Shown in pieces: positions 23,463 to 36,200 of a DNA stretch of 64,000 bases. The DNA is from Gymnogyps californianus (lineage: Eukaryota; Chordata; Aves; Accipitriformes; Cathartidae), in NCBI RefSeq assembly GCF_018139145.2, contig NC_059477.1, positions 44,507,600 through 44,571,599 of the forward strand, in the 5' to 3' direction. Numbering within the stretch: the stretch's first letter is position 1; the number at the start of each line of letters is the position of its first letter. Under the pieces are notes generated by a model that was given only the letters and a program-made list of their open reading frames with translations, was not told the DNA's origin and did not search any database. A program made the position numbers and the translations under genes.

Positions 23463-24650
23463 AGAATCATAAAATGATTTGGGTTCAAGGGACTTTTAGA
23501 GATCATCCCGTTCCAACCCCCCTGCCATGGGCAGGGACGCCTTCCACTAGACCAGGTTGCTCAAAGCCCCGTCCAACCTGGCCTTGAACACTTCCAGGGA
23601 TGGGGCGTCCACAACTCCTCTGGGCAAACCTGTTACAGTAAAAAAAATTCTTCCTTATGTCCAATCTAAATGTGCCCTCTTTCAGCTTAAAACCACTGCC
23701 CCCTGTCCTGGCACTGCAGGCCCTGGTAAAAAGTCTCTCTCCATCTTTCTTACGATCCCCCTTTATATATTGAAAGGCTGCAATCAGGTCTCCCTGGAGC
23801 CTTCTCTTCTCCAGGCTGAACAAACCCAATGCTCTCAACTTTTCTTCATAGGAGAGGGGTTCCAGCCCTCTGATCACTGTTGCAGCCCTCCTCTGGACCC
23901 GCTCTAACAGGTCCATGTCTTTCTTGTACTGGGGACCCCAGAGCTGGACACAGTACTCCACGTGGGGTCTGACGAGAGCTGAGTAGAGGGGCAGAATCAC
24001 CTCCCTCGACCTGCTGGCCACGCTTCTTTTGATGCAGCCCAGAATATGACTGGATTTCTGGGCTGCAAGCACACATCGTCGGCTCATACCTAATTTTTCA
24101 TCTACCAATATTCCCAAGTCCTTCTCTGCAGGGCTGATCTCAATCCATTCATCCCCCATTCCGTACTGATACTGGGGGTTGCCCTGACCCACGTGCAGCA
24201 CCTTGCACTTGGCCTTTTTGAACTTCATGAGTTGGCCCACTCCTCAAGCCTGTCAGGGTCCCTCTGGATGGCATCCCTTCCCTCGAATGAATCAACTGCA
24301 CCACTCAACTTGCTGTCATCTGCAAACTTGCTGAGGATGTACTCAATGCCACTGCCTATGTCACTGACGAAGATATTAAATAGTATTGGTCGAAGTACGG
24401 ACCCTTGAGGGACGCCACTCGTTACTGGTTTGCATTTGGACATTGAGCCAGTGACTGCAACTCTTTGGACACGGCCAGCCAGCCAACTCCTTATCCTTCT
24501 AACAGTCCATCCATCAAAGCCATCTCTAATTTAGAGACAACAATGTTGTGTGGGACCATGTTAAAGGCTTTACAGAAGCCCAGGTAGGTGACATCAGTAG
24601 TTCTTCCCTTGTCCACTGATGCAGTTATCCCACCGTAGAAGGCCACTACC
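23463..24650 (-). mobile_element. CR1 LINE, 5'-truncated, near-identical to the one at 1-1407
   Basis: Reverse-strand copy in the WDSUB1 first intron. It starts abruptly at about 24650 (5' truncation, usual for LINEs) and ends with the CR1 tail at 23463. By eye it differs from bases 235-1405 at only about a dozen positions and carries the same two frameshifts. The FADD box and the GCIKRSVASRSREV block are readable. Confidence 0.92.
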
Positions 24651-27219
24651 TTAGTTTACCAATTATTAGTAGTATATCAATTACTAGATTATTATAGCAA
24701 TCAATTTTTATTAAATATGATCTAAATGAAAAAAGCCTGGTACATTTTCCTACCGATCTAGGACGAAAGTTACAAGGTGTCTTTGTATTTGCTTTCAAAC
24801 CATCCTCTCTCTAACTGAAAGTGTCATGTATCCATTTCCATGTCATCCACATCAATAAACTTTTTTGTGAAAGTGTGGAATTAGCAGAAACATATCTCAT
24901 CATACTTATAAACCTGAGCCCAGCAATGAAATAGATTGCTAAATCTCCAGCTGGGAGCAGGCCACAAATGTATGCTAGGACTGAAACACAAATCACAGAA
25001 AACTGCACTTAGCCTTTGCTTCCAAAGACTAGCACCTATTTTGAACTAATGGCTATGGGAAGCAAGCAACAGCAAAGAATAAAAGCTAACCTGAGGTATG
25101 CTCTGGGGATGTGACAGCTACTGATTTGCTGGGAAAGAGCCACTGCATCTTCCTTTCTATTATCTTCCCTACTCTTGTAAAATCAAGTTAATATCTGTAT
25201 CACCACAGGCCAGGTTGTACTTTTTCTTCCTGGAGAGATCTAGTTAGGTGACTAAGTGTGGGAGCCCCATCAGAGGGAGGAAAAGGTGATTTATTTCCTC
25301 ACCCCTGCAATCTCCAAATATTAAAAAGAACATTTACATCCTCTCTCAGCAATGCTGTGCCTCTGCTTATACAGCAACCAATGCAAAAAGGCAGGCTTTG
25401 GAGTACTCGGTGCAAGGGTCAAGAGTAGGAGAGCCTCACTGGAAGTCAGAGGGCCGGTCTAGGGAACAGGGACAGACCCACAGCTGCTTTACTAGAACTT
25501 GAAAAGACTGTTATTCTGGTCCTTCCTAACCCCACCACCCCTTCTCTTTTTTCTTGGTGGTAACAAGTGAAAGAGGAAATAAGCAGTATTAATTTTTATG
25601 CACAGGGAGAAGCAAGGATCCGGAGAGATACAGAGAACAGCAGGAGAGAGACACATGCAGAGATGGGAATCTAAACTATTGAGCAGGGGGCAGGCGGGAA
25701 CAGAGCTGATCAGAGTATTGCAGAAGACTTACAAAGACTAAAAACATTATGACAGAAAAAACATCAACTGACAGCTGAAGAAAATTTCAGTTAGGCGTGA
25801 ACACAGTGCTTTCCTTGTACTGCCAAGAAGCTCTGTCATTTTTATCTTCTGTATTCTTTAACATTTGTGTACTACAGCGCACAGAGGATGCAACCAGGAT
25901 GAGGCCCCATTGTTTTGAATGTAATACAGAAAAAAGGTAAGTCTTGTACTAACAAACTTACCTAAACTAACAAAGTTACCTAAAAAGAAACAAGTGGAGA
26001 TAACAAAAATAGAGCACAGAATCAAAGGTTGCCTGTTCAGAGTGTTTTATAGTAAAATGTAAACATTAGAAGAGTCCTACAGAAGCAAACAGTCAAAGAT
26101 ACTGTTCACTCTTTATTCACCTTAATTTGTTATTATAAGACGTCCTCAACTATCCTTTGCTTTAGTGGAAAACAATTAGTACGGTATAGACCTAAGAGCA
26201 ATACTTCAGCTATACCAAGAGCATACAAAAAAAATCATCTTACACCTTTATATAAAACACTTTCAACAACTATAACCACATGTATTCAGCGTTTTTTCTC
26301 TTCCCACTTACAACCCCAAAAAAGTATGTTTGCATGTCATCACTGACCCCCAAAAAATTAATCAGGAAGCAGTATCAAAAAGATTCCTGGAAATTATTCT
26401 AATCTGGAGCTTGCTGAAATATGTTCCAATGAATTAGACCTTGCAGTCTGCAACAGTTGATACACTCCTTTTAAAAATACAGCATTTAGAGCACTTGTTA
26501 TAGTACAATTGACTAGAAAATTGTATATATTCTTTAGAATAAAACCAGATTAAACGATAAATTCATATCTGCAGGTCTAACATAGACGAGCACTAAGATT
26601 TGATGACCAGAGTCCAAGACAAATTTTCCTTTCCAGGCCTGAATACCTTATTCGAATTCAGACTTCTACCTTTCACAGTTAGGCAGCAACATTAGTGATG
26701 GCAAAACATCAGAGTAATACCAACAACAGGCTTGTATTGCCAATCAGAGATTTGACCTGATTTTCACATAAATCAAACATCACATATCAAGGACCATACT
26801 TAAGTCAAAGTCAAAATGTGAATATTAAGGGGGTAATCAGAATCTGAACCTCTCCAGAAATTGCATTTGCTGCTACATAAAACAACAAAAGAAAAGATGA
26901 ACTCCACACGTGTTTTCCCAGACTGCTGGGACCAGTTTAGATCTCAGCATCAGACAAGCGATTTACACCACTGATGTCCGGGAAAGCCCCTAAAAGATAC
27001 GTTCCAACCAGTTCCTCCCCATGCTGCAGATCACAGTCAAGCTTCCTGAAGATAAGGAAGCAGAGCGCCAAAAGGAAGTGCCTAGAACTCCTAAAAGTCA
27101 TTTATGCTGAACAAAAGCAGCAATGCTATTTATATTGAGTTAACTTAATCTAGAACAGCACACTATTAAGTGCTTCATTCTGAACAATAATTTCAGAGCT
27201 GAGGCAACCACAAACAGGT

Positions 27220-27362
27220 GTGTTTATATACATATACACAGACACATTTGTTTTTACATATAAATATATATACACATGCTCATATATATGTCAAGATATA
27301 AATATGTATAAATGCATGCATACATATATATGTATACATATAGACACAAAGGTGTATATATA
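27220..27362. repeat. TA/CA-rich low-complexity tract
   Basis: Alternating TATATA, CACACA and ATGTATAC-like motifs over about 140 bases, without a fixed unit. It lies just 5' of the CpG island on the window coordinate, inside WDSUB1 intron 1 on the gene strand. Confidence 0.8.
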
Positions 27363-27879
27363 AGGGCAAAATACCTTTTCCCTTCAGGCAGCGCATAGCA
27401 TGCCAATTTAGTTAAAGATCAGATTTCTGAATACTCTCTATTTTACCGCCAGGATTCTCCCAGTTTTACTACTATTCTCTTTAAAACCATTAAACAGATT
27501 AAGCAGTGTCAACACCACCTTTTATCTGTAGAAAGAAAATCAACGTACTTCCTTCAACTATGAGTAACTGAACAGTCAGGCAAAGCTTGACATCTGGAAA
27601 GATGAGGCTGAAAAAGGCAGCTTAATCTCGTTGTTATGGGATTTTCAGGAGCTCACTGCAGAAAAGCAAACCTAGGAAAGATAGGTTTTGGGTATCAATA
27701 GTTTAAACTAGCTGAGCGAGCATTTGCCACCAGAGAGATGTTCAGCACTACAGCATTACCTTTCTCTGGCAATTACAATTTTCTCCTAACCCATAAGCCA
27801 CCAGCAGCTGCTCACAGAAAAAGCTACAGCAATTCTAGGCATTACCGGCAACCCCTTCCCTGTTATCATCGCCTACAGC

Positions 27880-28560
27880 CATCGCCATCCAACGCCACTG
27901 CACCGGAGGCGCAGTCTGGGAAACGGCTCAAGAGGATGGCGCTATCTCGCCCCGAACTCTAATGGCGGGTTTCAGGTAACCGCTCGGGAAGGGCCCTGCC
28001 TCAGCCGCCCGCCGCGGCGCGGAAGGCCCCCCACCCCTTCCGCAACGGCAGCGACAGGTCGCGACAGGTCACGCCCGCCCACCCAGCCGCCCGCCCAGCG
28101 CTGAGGGGACCGGCGCGGAGCGGCCGGCCGCAGGGACCGCAGCTCGCCGCCCCTCGAACCGCCGCTCTCGGGCACGGCCGTGCCACCGCCACCCGCGGAA
28201 ACGGACCGGCCCGCCCCCCCCCCAGCCCGGCGGGGCCCTGCGAGCCCTCCTTTAAACCCCACCGCGCCCCCCACAGGCGGGAGGATACATGCCGCCGCGC
28301 GCCGCCCTGGCGGGACCCTTTGCCCACTGTCCCGCCGCGGAGCAATCCTGCCGGGCGGCCCCCTCCACACAGGCCAGCGTCCCTGCGCACGCGCAAATCT
28401 CCCCCCAGCCCTCCCCCCTCCGCCTGCTCAGCGTGGTGCAGCCCGAGCTGGCTTCCCCTGCTCTGGGCTGCACCACGGCGCCAAGGCCGAAGGGGGAGGC
28501 GGCGTTGCTGCGTTAACCGACTCCTCACTGCCGCCGTCATTTCGCTTTTGCAGGTTGCTT
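27880..28560. promoter_or_regulatory. WDSUB1: CpG-island promoter, probably WDSUB1
   Basis: The only long CpG-dense, GC-rich stretch in the window, at the expected 5' end of WDSUB1. No TATA box is seen, as is usual for such promoters. A TGCGCACGCGCA palindrome at 28384-28395 fits the NRF1 consensus, a factor that binds close to housekeeping start sites. The first exon and its donor on the minus strand could not be fixed. A good plus-strand donor-like site (TTTCAG|gtaacc) near 27976 leaves room for a divergent transcript. The several overlapping open frames here on both strands are ascribed to GC-rich composition. Confidence 0.75.
28384..28395. promoter_or_regulatory. NRF1-type palindrome
   Basis: TGCGCACGCGCA fits YGCGCAYGCGCR exactly and sits inside the CpG island. 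Binding is inferred from the motif alone. Confidence 0.55.
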
Positions 28561-31500
28561 TTACCCCACTGCGCCCACAACTCTTGTCCAAACCCTTTCC
28601 ACTTTTCGGATTCGGTGGCCTGGATCCATCTCACACCCGCAGTCATTTTGTCTGCTGAGGTGCGTTTTGTTGCTGCGTGACACGGGCCCCGCCGGCGGGA
28701 GGCGGGCTGCAGGGGCGTGTCGGTGCCTGTGGGGAGAGCAGCAGGCTGAGGAGGGACACGGGGTGCAGGCAGGGAGCTCGTGAAGGTTGCTTCCGGGCAG
28801 ATGAGCTGCTGAATCTTCAGAACCGATCACCTCAGGACAGTGCCAGCCACTACAGGGCCACATGCTTCAACACTAGGTGTGTCTGGGAGAGTGGTGACTG
28901 TATTCGCCAGGGCTGCAGGATTGCATTCACAGCTGGTGGAACAAAAGATGACGACTGCCTTTCCCTGCGCCTCCCTGGCTGCCACCAGGGCACCAGCGTG
29001 GCCCTCTGCTACAGGGTGAAAGGCTAGGGCTGGTCTCCCCGCTGTTGCTCCAACCAGTGAATGATGAGCAAGAGTGAAAGTGAATGTGTGAAGTTACCTG
29101 CTATTAACAGCTTAATTAAAGGGGTTTCAAACAAATACAACTCCCCCAACCCCATCACCTATCAGGAAATTTACATCATTGCCATTCTCGCATCCAGGTA
29201 CGTGCTTAGCAACTCACGCAAAATAAACGGTTTATGACACCTACATTTTCTGAGGAAAATGAAGTCACTTTCTTGGAGTCACTCTTTGCCCAGGAAACAT
29301 TCCCTTTTATGTAAATGGTCTACCTTCCATGTTTGAATCCATATGCTCTTGCATTTTGTTTTACAGTACGTGTTAGCTGATGACTGCCCATTAAATATTC
29401 TGAATCCTAGGTGATGGCTAGTATTCAGTCTGTTTTCATGTGTGCTGCATTGATTTAGCAATCCATAAAATTATACATTACTAAATAAAACACCTCATGG
29501 CCTTAAAAGAACTTTGTTACCAATTGTTAGAGACTTCATTACTGAAAAGGAGAGTAGACAGTTGATCGTGAATACCACACACTTAACTTGTGTGGATTGT
29601 GAATACCACACCAATACACTTCAAGACTGTTCCGTAATATTTTACAGATGGGAAACTTGAAATTACTTGTTAAATAAGACATTGTGCATCAGTAACATGC
29701 CCAGAAACTTACCTACTGTCAGTTCTCGTAATGATGGTTAGTTTGGACAATACAAGCAACAGAAATTTGTGTAATAAAAGATAACACATTCATTCTTCTG
29801 AATGTACATACCAGCTGTAGAAATTTCTGGTTAACTTTGAAGTTCTAAGCTCAAGGTAGTTCGAAGAGTTATATAATCAAATAGCATAATTGTGGTGTTC
29901 CTTATTTCAGTCTTTAGCCCTCAGTTTGCAGGCATGTTTTGGTAAATCTAAGACATCTAGGAATGATACGAGTTTAATAAACAAAGTCCCCTAGACCACC
30001 CATTCAGCATATTATATAAAATGACTGTTCCTCAGATGTCTGTGCCCATTCACAGTTAACAGAGTCGCTCTACCCTTCTAATTGTCATTAGGACACTACA
30101 GAAATCATATAAAAAAATTAAAGAGAAAACTTTAGACCTCTTTTTAAAGATACATATTTTGTCCAAGACAACTACAACTTCTGATTTTCAGCTGCTTTTA
30201 CATCATCCAAATTTTTTCAAATAGATACCAAGAGACAAAAGAGAACCCACACTCACAACCAGAACACTCTTCACTGAGCACCATTAACGCTACTTTAAAA
30301 TAAGAGTTTGAAAGCTTGTCAATAAATTCTCTAAACTAAGACAAGCATACTTCATTCAGAAAGGAAGAGAGCATACTGGAAAACTTTTCCTTAAAGAAAA
30401 CAGACAGAAACATCAACAGGAGAGAAAGTCAGCAAAGAAGAGAAGTTAAGCACATTTTTCTAGTGATTAAATCCCTGCTCTTTTCTATGGAGATATATGA
30501 CGGCATGTGTACAATTCAAGCTTGCCATTCAAATATAATTTTACTGAAACACTAATGAAGACACTGGCTGCTAGTGAGCAAAGCAATACATTGGCAATGT
30601 CAAGTTAAAAGAGGTGATGCTTGTGTGTCTGCCACAGCTATAGTAGCTGTTATCGCCTTAACTTTCCCAGCTGTTCAGCTGAATTAGGATACAAGCTGAA
30701 AAAATGCAACTATGTATGTAGTGTAGCTGGTAATGTTCTGACTTTCAGAAAACTAATACTAGATCTAGTATGGCTGATAAAGCACTGACCAGTACAGAAT
30801 CTGAGAAAAAAAACCCAATTGTTTTGCATCAAAGAAATAGTTTTCCCAATAATCTAAGCATACTTATAACACTCTTACAAGCCTACCATATGTTCAAAAC
30901 ACTGATTAATTTTCACATCTCTAGAACATGTCAGCAAACCTTTTTATTGAAGTCTTCAGAAAGGTGATGAAAAGGAAGGGCGTGAAGCACTCAGTGGTGG
31001 AGCTAATGTTAGAATGCAAGACTGCCTGACACCCAAATGTGAATTTTTTAGTCTAGGTAACATGAATTATTCTAACAGGACTCTAGAAAAGAAAAATATT
31101 ATTGAACAAGATGTTCTGGGGAGGGCAACGGAAACAAAAATTTTATTAAGAACCAGGCGCTAACTGTTCTTTCTCAGCCGACACAATAAGTATAATGGCA
31201 AGGGAGTATATAAAACAAGGCTCTAAGACTCAAACATGGCAGGCATAGTTTAAAAGCAAAAAACAACCCCTCCCCCCAAAAAGAACCCCAAAACATTACT
31301 TGGTGAGGGAGCTACAGGTATTGGGGTTCCACAATATTCATTTGTAATTCCTCTATTTTCTTCAGTCAGAGCAAGGATTATGACTCATGCCCTTCTACAG
31401 ACCAAAAAAAGGACAAAACCTTACATGGACAGTGGTTTTAAGAAACGTTACACGTGGCATGTATTTACATTATCATGTGCATTCACACTGGAACAACAGT

Positions 31501-31769
31501 AAACAGGACTGGCAGAAACAGGTCAAATGCTAGGCAGCCCAATGGTTACACCTGAAGGCCTTAGCTAACGTTATTTACGCTCATTCAAATCGGCAGCTGA
31601 ACTGTGGTCTGACTGCTTGGCAATTGCTTCTTTTTGAATTACCATTAGAAGGCCAGGAGAATTAGATGCATCATAGTAAGAACTGAATGTTAAATGCAAG
31701 ACTCCCAAGATATTATTAAAAAAATTCCTGTATACACAGGATCTGAAGTATTAAAATCGCCAAGAAAAT
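28561..31769. other. Intergenic region, WDSUB1 5' end to BAZ2B 3' end
   Basis: 3.2 kb. The first 500 bases are GC-rich and hold the cysteine-rich frame. From 29040 on it is AT-rich, with no gene, RNA or repeat that I recognise. Confidence 0.7.
28677..29027 (+). other. Cysteine-rich open frame, not assigned
   Basis: A 116-codon plus-strand frame just outside the CpG island, stop at 29025-29027. The last 60 residues carry seven Cys (TCFNTRCVWESGDCIRQGC, then DDDCLSLRLPGC and ALCYRVKG). There is no signal peptide at the first Met and no known family was recognised; the Cys spacing does not match the beta-defensin pattern. It may be a chance frame or an exon of a divergent transcript. Confidence 0.2.
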
Positions 31770-31788
31770 CTGGTTTGCAAAACAGTCT

Positions 31789-31794
31789 TTTATT
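31789..31794 (-). promoter_or_regulatory. BAZ2B: Candidate distal poly(A) signal of BAZ2B
   Basis: AATAAA on the minus strand, about 1.3 kb past the stop codon, with a CA dinucleotide some 15-20 bases downstream. Earlier AATAAA sites at 32711-32716 and 32071-32076 could give shorter 3' UTRs. Confidence 0.45.
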
Positions 31795-33042
31795 GTATCC
31801 GTGCCACACATACTAGTGAAAAATAACACTCCTAAAAAAGGAAAAGAAAAAGAATGCTACCTTTCCACAACATTTCTTTTAAATAAAACTTCAAGTACTC
31901 TTACATTAGTACAAAAAAAATTCTGATCTATCTGCCCCAACAGGCCACCACAACACACAGTAGATAAAACACAGTGGTTACAAACGTCTTTTTTGTTATT
32001 TCTGTGGCAAGGCAAATGGAGGGAAATGTTTCTATGAAAAAATACTGTGTGCGTAGGAAATTGTCACAATTTTATTCCACATGGATACAAATGATTATAC
32101 TTGAATTTGAGGCCGTGGTGGCTTGAAATTATATAACAAAATAGAAAAATGGAAAACTAATATCCCCTACACCCTGTTTTAAAGGCAGGCACTACCAAGA
32201 TTAAGGAGACTCCACAGTGTTGGTAGAGGATAATTACTGTACAAGCCATATAGCTATAATTACCTTAAGACTAAAATAAAATGCTACTGTCCTCCTAAGG
32301 CATAAACAATAATGTCTGCAAACAATATGTACACATCATACATATTTAAAACAAGACTTAATATAAACAATAATGAACAGTATATACATGTCTCAATTTT
32401 TCTTCACTGTCTTGAAATACAATTTAACTACACAAGTGATGCAGCAACATATATATAAATGTACTTGTAACTCTACAGTAAAGTTTAATTTTTAGTGCTT
32501 TTACAGCACATCAGTGTAAACAGTTTTACTTGGCTTTGTTTTATATTTTAAAACATTCCTTGTTGTATTTTCAAGATTTAAAGCAATTTTCTAATTCTTC
32601 CTTTTCACAGAAAACGAAGATTCTGAATGCTGTATAATCATAAATAATTCATAAAATTAAATACATTCACTAAAAAATAAACTACAAAGTAAAAAAATGA
32701 AAAATAGATATTTATTGAAAGGGAAAAGAGAACCATTTCCCCGAGTAGAGCTCTGGTGGTTGAATATTCAGTGCGTTTTGATATATTTTAAATTGCTATT
32801 GCACTATAACACCCCTTTCTTTGAAATTCTTTGGGTGTGCTTCCCTGTTCTACCTAAATTAGTTTGTTAAAACACACAAACCAATAACCAAGGGGCCATG
32901 GTTGCTGTAGGAGTGAAGCCTTTAGAACTAGTATCACAATTCTGTGATATTTTAAAGGAAAAAAACAGTCATTAGTTATGCATGTGCCTTGCACTTTCAT
33001 GTAAATACAGTTCACATTGCTGGTCTTATCAGTCCTCATTTA

Positions 33043-33082
33043 ATGAAAAAAAAAGAAAAAAAAGAAAAAAAAAAGAAAAAAG
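33043..33082. repeat. A-rich/G-interrupted tract (pyrimidine-rich in BAZ2B RNA)
   Basis: Plus-strand runs of 6-10 A separated by single G. On the BAZ2B transcript this is a C/U tract starting about 15 bases after the stop codon. Confidence 0.8.
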
Positions 33083-33095
33083 AGTTCTGGTAACT

Positions 33096-33249
33096 TCAGC
33101 TCACTTTGAAAATCTCTGTCCATTTTTTTTCAAAATACTTCCTCATGTTGTGGCCAGCCCTGCCTATGTCAGAATCATCTTCATTAAAGGTTTCACAGTT
33201 GTCAAAAACAAGCCTGACATCTAGCGAAAATGCTTCAAGATTAGGGTAC
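33096..33249 (-). CDS. BAZ2B: BAZ2B last coding exon: bromodomain, second half, and stop
   Basis: 154 bases, residues 1131-1181 and TGA (33096-33098). It reads YPNLEAFSLDVRLVFDNCET, then FNEDDSDIGRAGHNMRKYFE and ends FKVS. The acetyl-lysine-binding Asn expected after NCETF is present. The bromodomain ends at the protein C-terminus, as in other vertebrate BAZ2B. The acceptor is tcttctttcag. Confidence 0.98.
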
Positions 33250-36200
33250 CTGAAAGAAGAAAAAGGTGAATGATTTTTGGAACATGGAAAGGGGAAAAAC
33301 ACTTCAACTACATGAGAAAGAACTACCTTAACATTAGTGAATTTACAAGCTGCCACAGAATATGCAATGAATGCTTTACATGTTAATTATACTTTTAATT
33401 TTTTAATTCTAATCTAAATATTAACAAGAAAATGAACATCAGTGGAAGGAAATACTCTCTCGTCATTGTATTTGTTATTTTCCTCAAAAACTCTGTAAGG
33501 TAGAATTTCAAGCCTCTACTGGAAAACAAACTTTTTAAAAATTAACTTCCCCCTTCTCTTCAATAGCTTTCTAGTTAAAATGCTATGGCTATTTTCCATC
33601 TATTCATCTATTCTTGGGCTCAAGTCCTTTCAAAGTAAGTGTTGAGTACAGCTGCATTTACCTAAAAGAGGAACAATCAGGTACAAAAAAAGGCTGCCCA
33701 GATCAATCCTGTAACATTGTCTTTGTTATTCTTTTTATTATCCTGAACATACATGGCCCAAATAGTGTTCCAGTATTCACAGGAATTATTAAAAAGACAG
33801 ACACTAAAAGTTACAAGTCTACCGATACCAATGAGCACCTGTGGAGCATTTAAATCTCAGATTCAAGGGAGAAAAAGCCTGAAGAGGTTAAAAAGCCCCT
33901 TGTGTTATCCTAGTAAACTTGCTTTGTATGGAGTTGACAAGACGCTGAAGAGGGTCGGTCCTTATGGATGACAAAATTTTCTTTGGTGGTGGGGAGTCAT
34001 TAGAGCACAGGGATGTAACAAGGAGGGAAGGGGGACAGAAGCATATAGTATCTTTTCCTTTTTTAAGAAGTTGTGCAGTCTAATTCTAAGACTATAGAAT
34101 GATTAAGCACCATTACTGGAACGTTACCTGGCTTCCCACAACAGAGGTAGCCAATTCACTCCACAGCCACAACGTTATTTACAGGGACTCCATTAGCTTA
34201 AAGCCCACACAGCTGGTTCTTGCTTACATGTAACAACACTAAGATGTCTCAATGAGAAAAGATGAGGGAAAAAAGTCTTTGTTGATTGATTTTGTGCATT
34301 TGACCTGGCAGTTTTATTGTTTTTCAGCCAGTTGCACAGGTTCTCCCACCTGACATGCTATTTCACTTAGATATAGCAAAGACAAAAGTATACAGTTAAG
34401 AATTTTTATTTTGACTGTAGAAGTAATCACAGAGATGCCAGAGCAGGCAGATCAAAATAGTTTAGCAAATTTTAAAAAATGTACTGTATTTCAATGTTTA
34501 AATATTTTTAAAATGTAAAATTTACAATAGGTTTACTTACTGTCCACTACTTAGCTTGTCTCTAATGGTGGAAAAGTCCATAGGTTTTTTAATAACTTTC
34601 TTATAACCAGGAACAAGTTTCAAGTTTACAGGAAGTAAGAAAGGCCAGGCATCTTCATGAGTTTCCAATTCTGAGAGAATCATGCTGAATAAAATAAGGT
34701 TTTAAATCAATATTTTTAAGCTGTTCATGTATTCACAGAGGTTTTTCACTGTTCCATAAATTAATCATGTACTGCCAACCTATTCACTTTATAAAAGGGA
34801 AGCACTTAATTCTCTGCCCTGTGCAAGGCTGAGAACAATGTCGATAAAGGCAGACAACTGATTATTTAAAATAGCATTAAGCTCTCTCCAAGCAACCTAT
34901 GTAAGATGAAATTCTAGTGATCAACATTCTAAAAGAAAAAGACGGCCCTGCAACTTCAATACTTCGAACCTCAATGTAAACCATTTGCAAACCAGTGAAA
35001 CAGGTGCTAATACTGGCTTTCCAAAACTGTAATGAGGCTAAACTATGTCACTGTTGACTGACCAGCAATACTACAAAAGAAGATGCATTCCTATTACTGT
35101 CTCCTCCTCTGTAATGAAACGCCTTTTGGACATAGTGGATAATCATCTTTGCTACACTTAAGAAAGCTGTCAGTACCACTGCTATCAGGGTTCTTTCTTC
35201 CCATTCTTGGAAGGGCATGGAGGAGTAGATTTCACAGACCACATTCTAATATTAGGTACTTTCCTCTTGGGCTTCATTACCAAATACAGCAGTTACTCCC
35301 AGCATGCACACATTAAATCCTTTATATATACACTCAAATTATCACAACCTGTATGGGATACCTGACAAAGAATAGGCTTCTTGTTCCCCAGAACACAGAT
35401 AAAAAGAATCAGGCCCTACTTGTTTCAGCAACACTTACCCAAGTTTAGAATCTGTCACTTTACCTGCATATAGCTAGGTCCTTGGCGTCATCTCTTTTAG
35501 GTTTCTTAATAGCAGTGAAATTTTCTTGCTTTAATTGGCTTACAGAAACATTTTCATCCATTTTTCTTTTTTTAGGGTCTGTTTTTCCTCTTTTTAAGGA
35601 GGCGCTTGTAGTTGCAGAGTCTTCATCCTCTGTCTCTCCTGCTAGTTTCCTGCTTCTCTTTTGTTCATTATTCTTTTTCCCTTTGATTTGAAGTTTTTTT
35701 ATTTTTAGAGTTTGACCACTTGCCTACAATAGAGAGAACTGAAATAAGCAATAACCAAGAAATTACAGAAACCTCTGTTATTATTGATAGACAGCAATGA
35801 AGATCAGACAAACAGAAGCACCAAAACAACTGAAATATTTAATATCCGAGATTATTCACTTTTTGCTCTTCTCTAATGGCACGTAAGGCTGTAGAAATTC
35901 CTGTTACTAGTGATTTAGGTTCTCAAATTATGAAAATATGAAAGCACCTGACCTTCAGATTGGTAAAACAGTACCTCCTAACAAACCAGGCTGTCATAGT
36001 TTTAGACACATATTTGTCTATTCCTAAAAGACTGATATATAACCACAGCTGGAATAGTATATTAAGTTTCAAGCAACCATATTATTTGCAAGGCACGGAA
36101 AACTAGAAAAGAGGTTTTAAAAAGTCAGGGACAGGATCAACTGATTTAAAGATTAAAAGCTAGATATGAAAGACATAGATAGCTTGGCTACAAGACAACT

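Larger units (their letters stand above)
23028..27879 (-). other. WDSUB1 first intron (5' boundary unresolved)
   Basis: About 4.9 kb with the inverted CR1 at 23463-24650 and the TA/CA-rich tract at 27220-27362. No further exon recognised. Confidence 0.7.
31770..33095 (-). other. BAZ2B: BAZ2B 3' UTR (3' end inferred)
   Basis: About 1.3 kb, AT-rich, directly after the stop. It opens with a pyrimidine-rich run (a plus-strand A/G tract at about 33043-33082). Minus-strand AATAAA signals lie at 32711-32716, 32071-32076 and 31789-31794. The last is the most distal good candidate and sets the proposed end. No intron or open frame of note is seen. Confidence 0.6.

Noticed and set aside
28001..28680. 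Overlapping open frames of 70-196 codons on both strands in the CpG island
   Set aside because: They are Gly/Arg/Pro/Ala-rich, overlap one another in all frames and match no family; explained by GC-rich composition with few stop codons.
28830..29027. Avian beta-defensin gene
   Set aside because: The six-cysteine spacing of beta-defensins, with its terminal CC pair, is not present.
35482..35691. Plus-strand 69-codon hydrophobic frame
   Set aside because: It is the antisense shadow of BAZ2B visible exon 15 (Lys/Glu codons read backwards give Phe/Leu).
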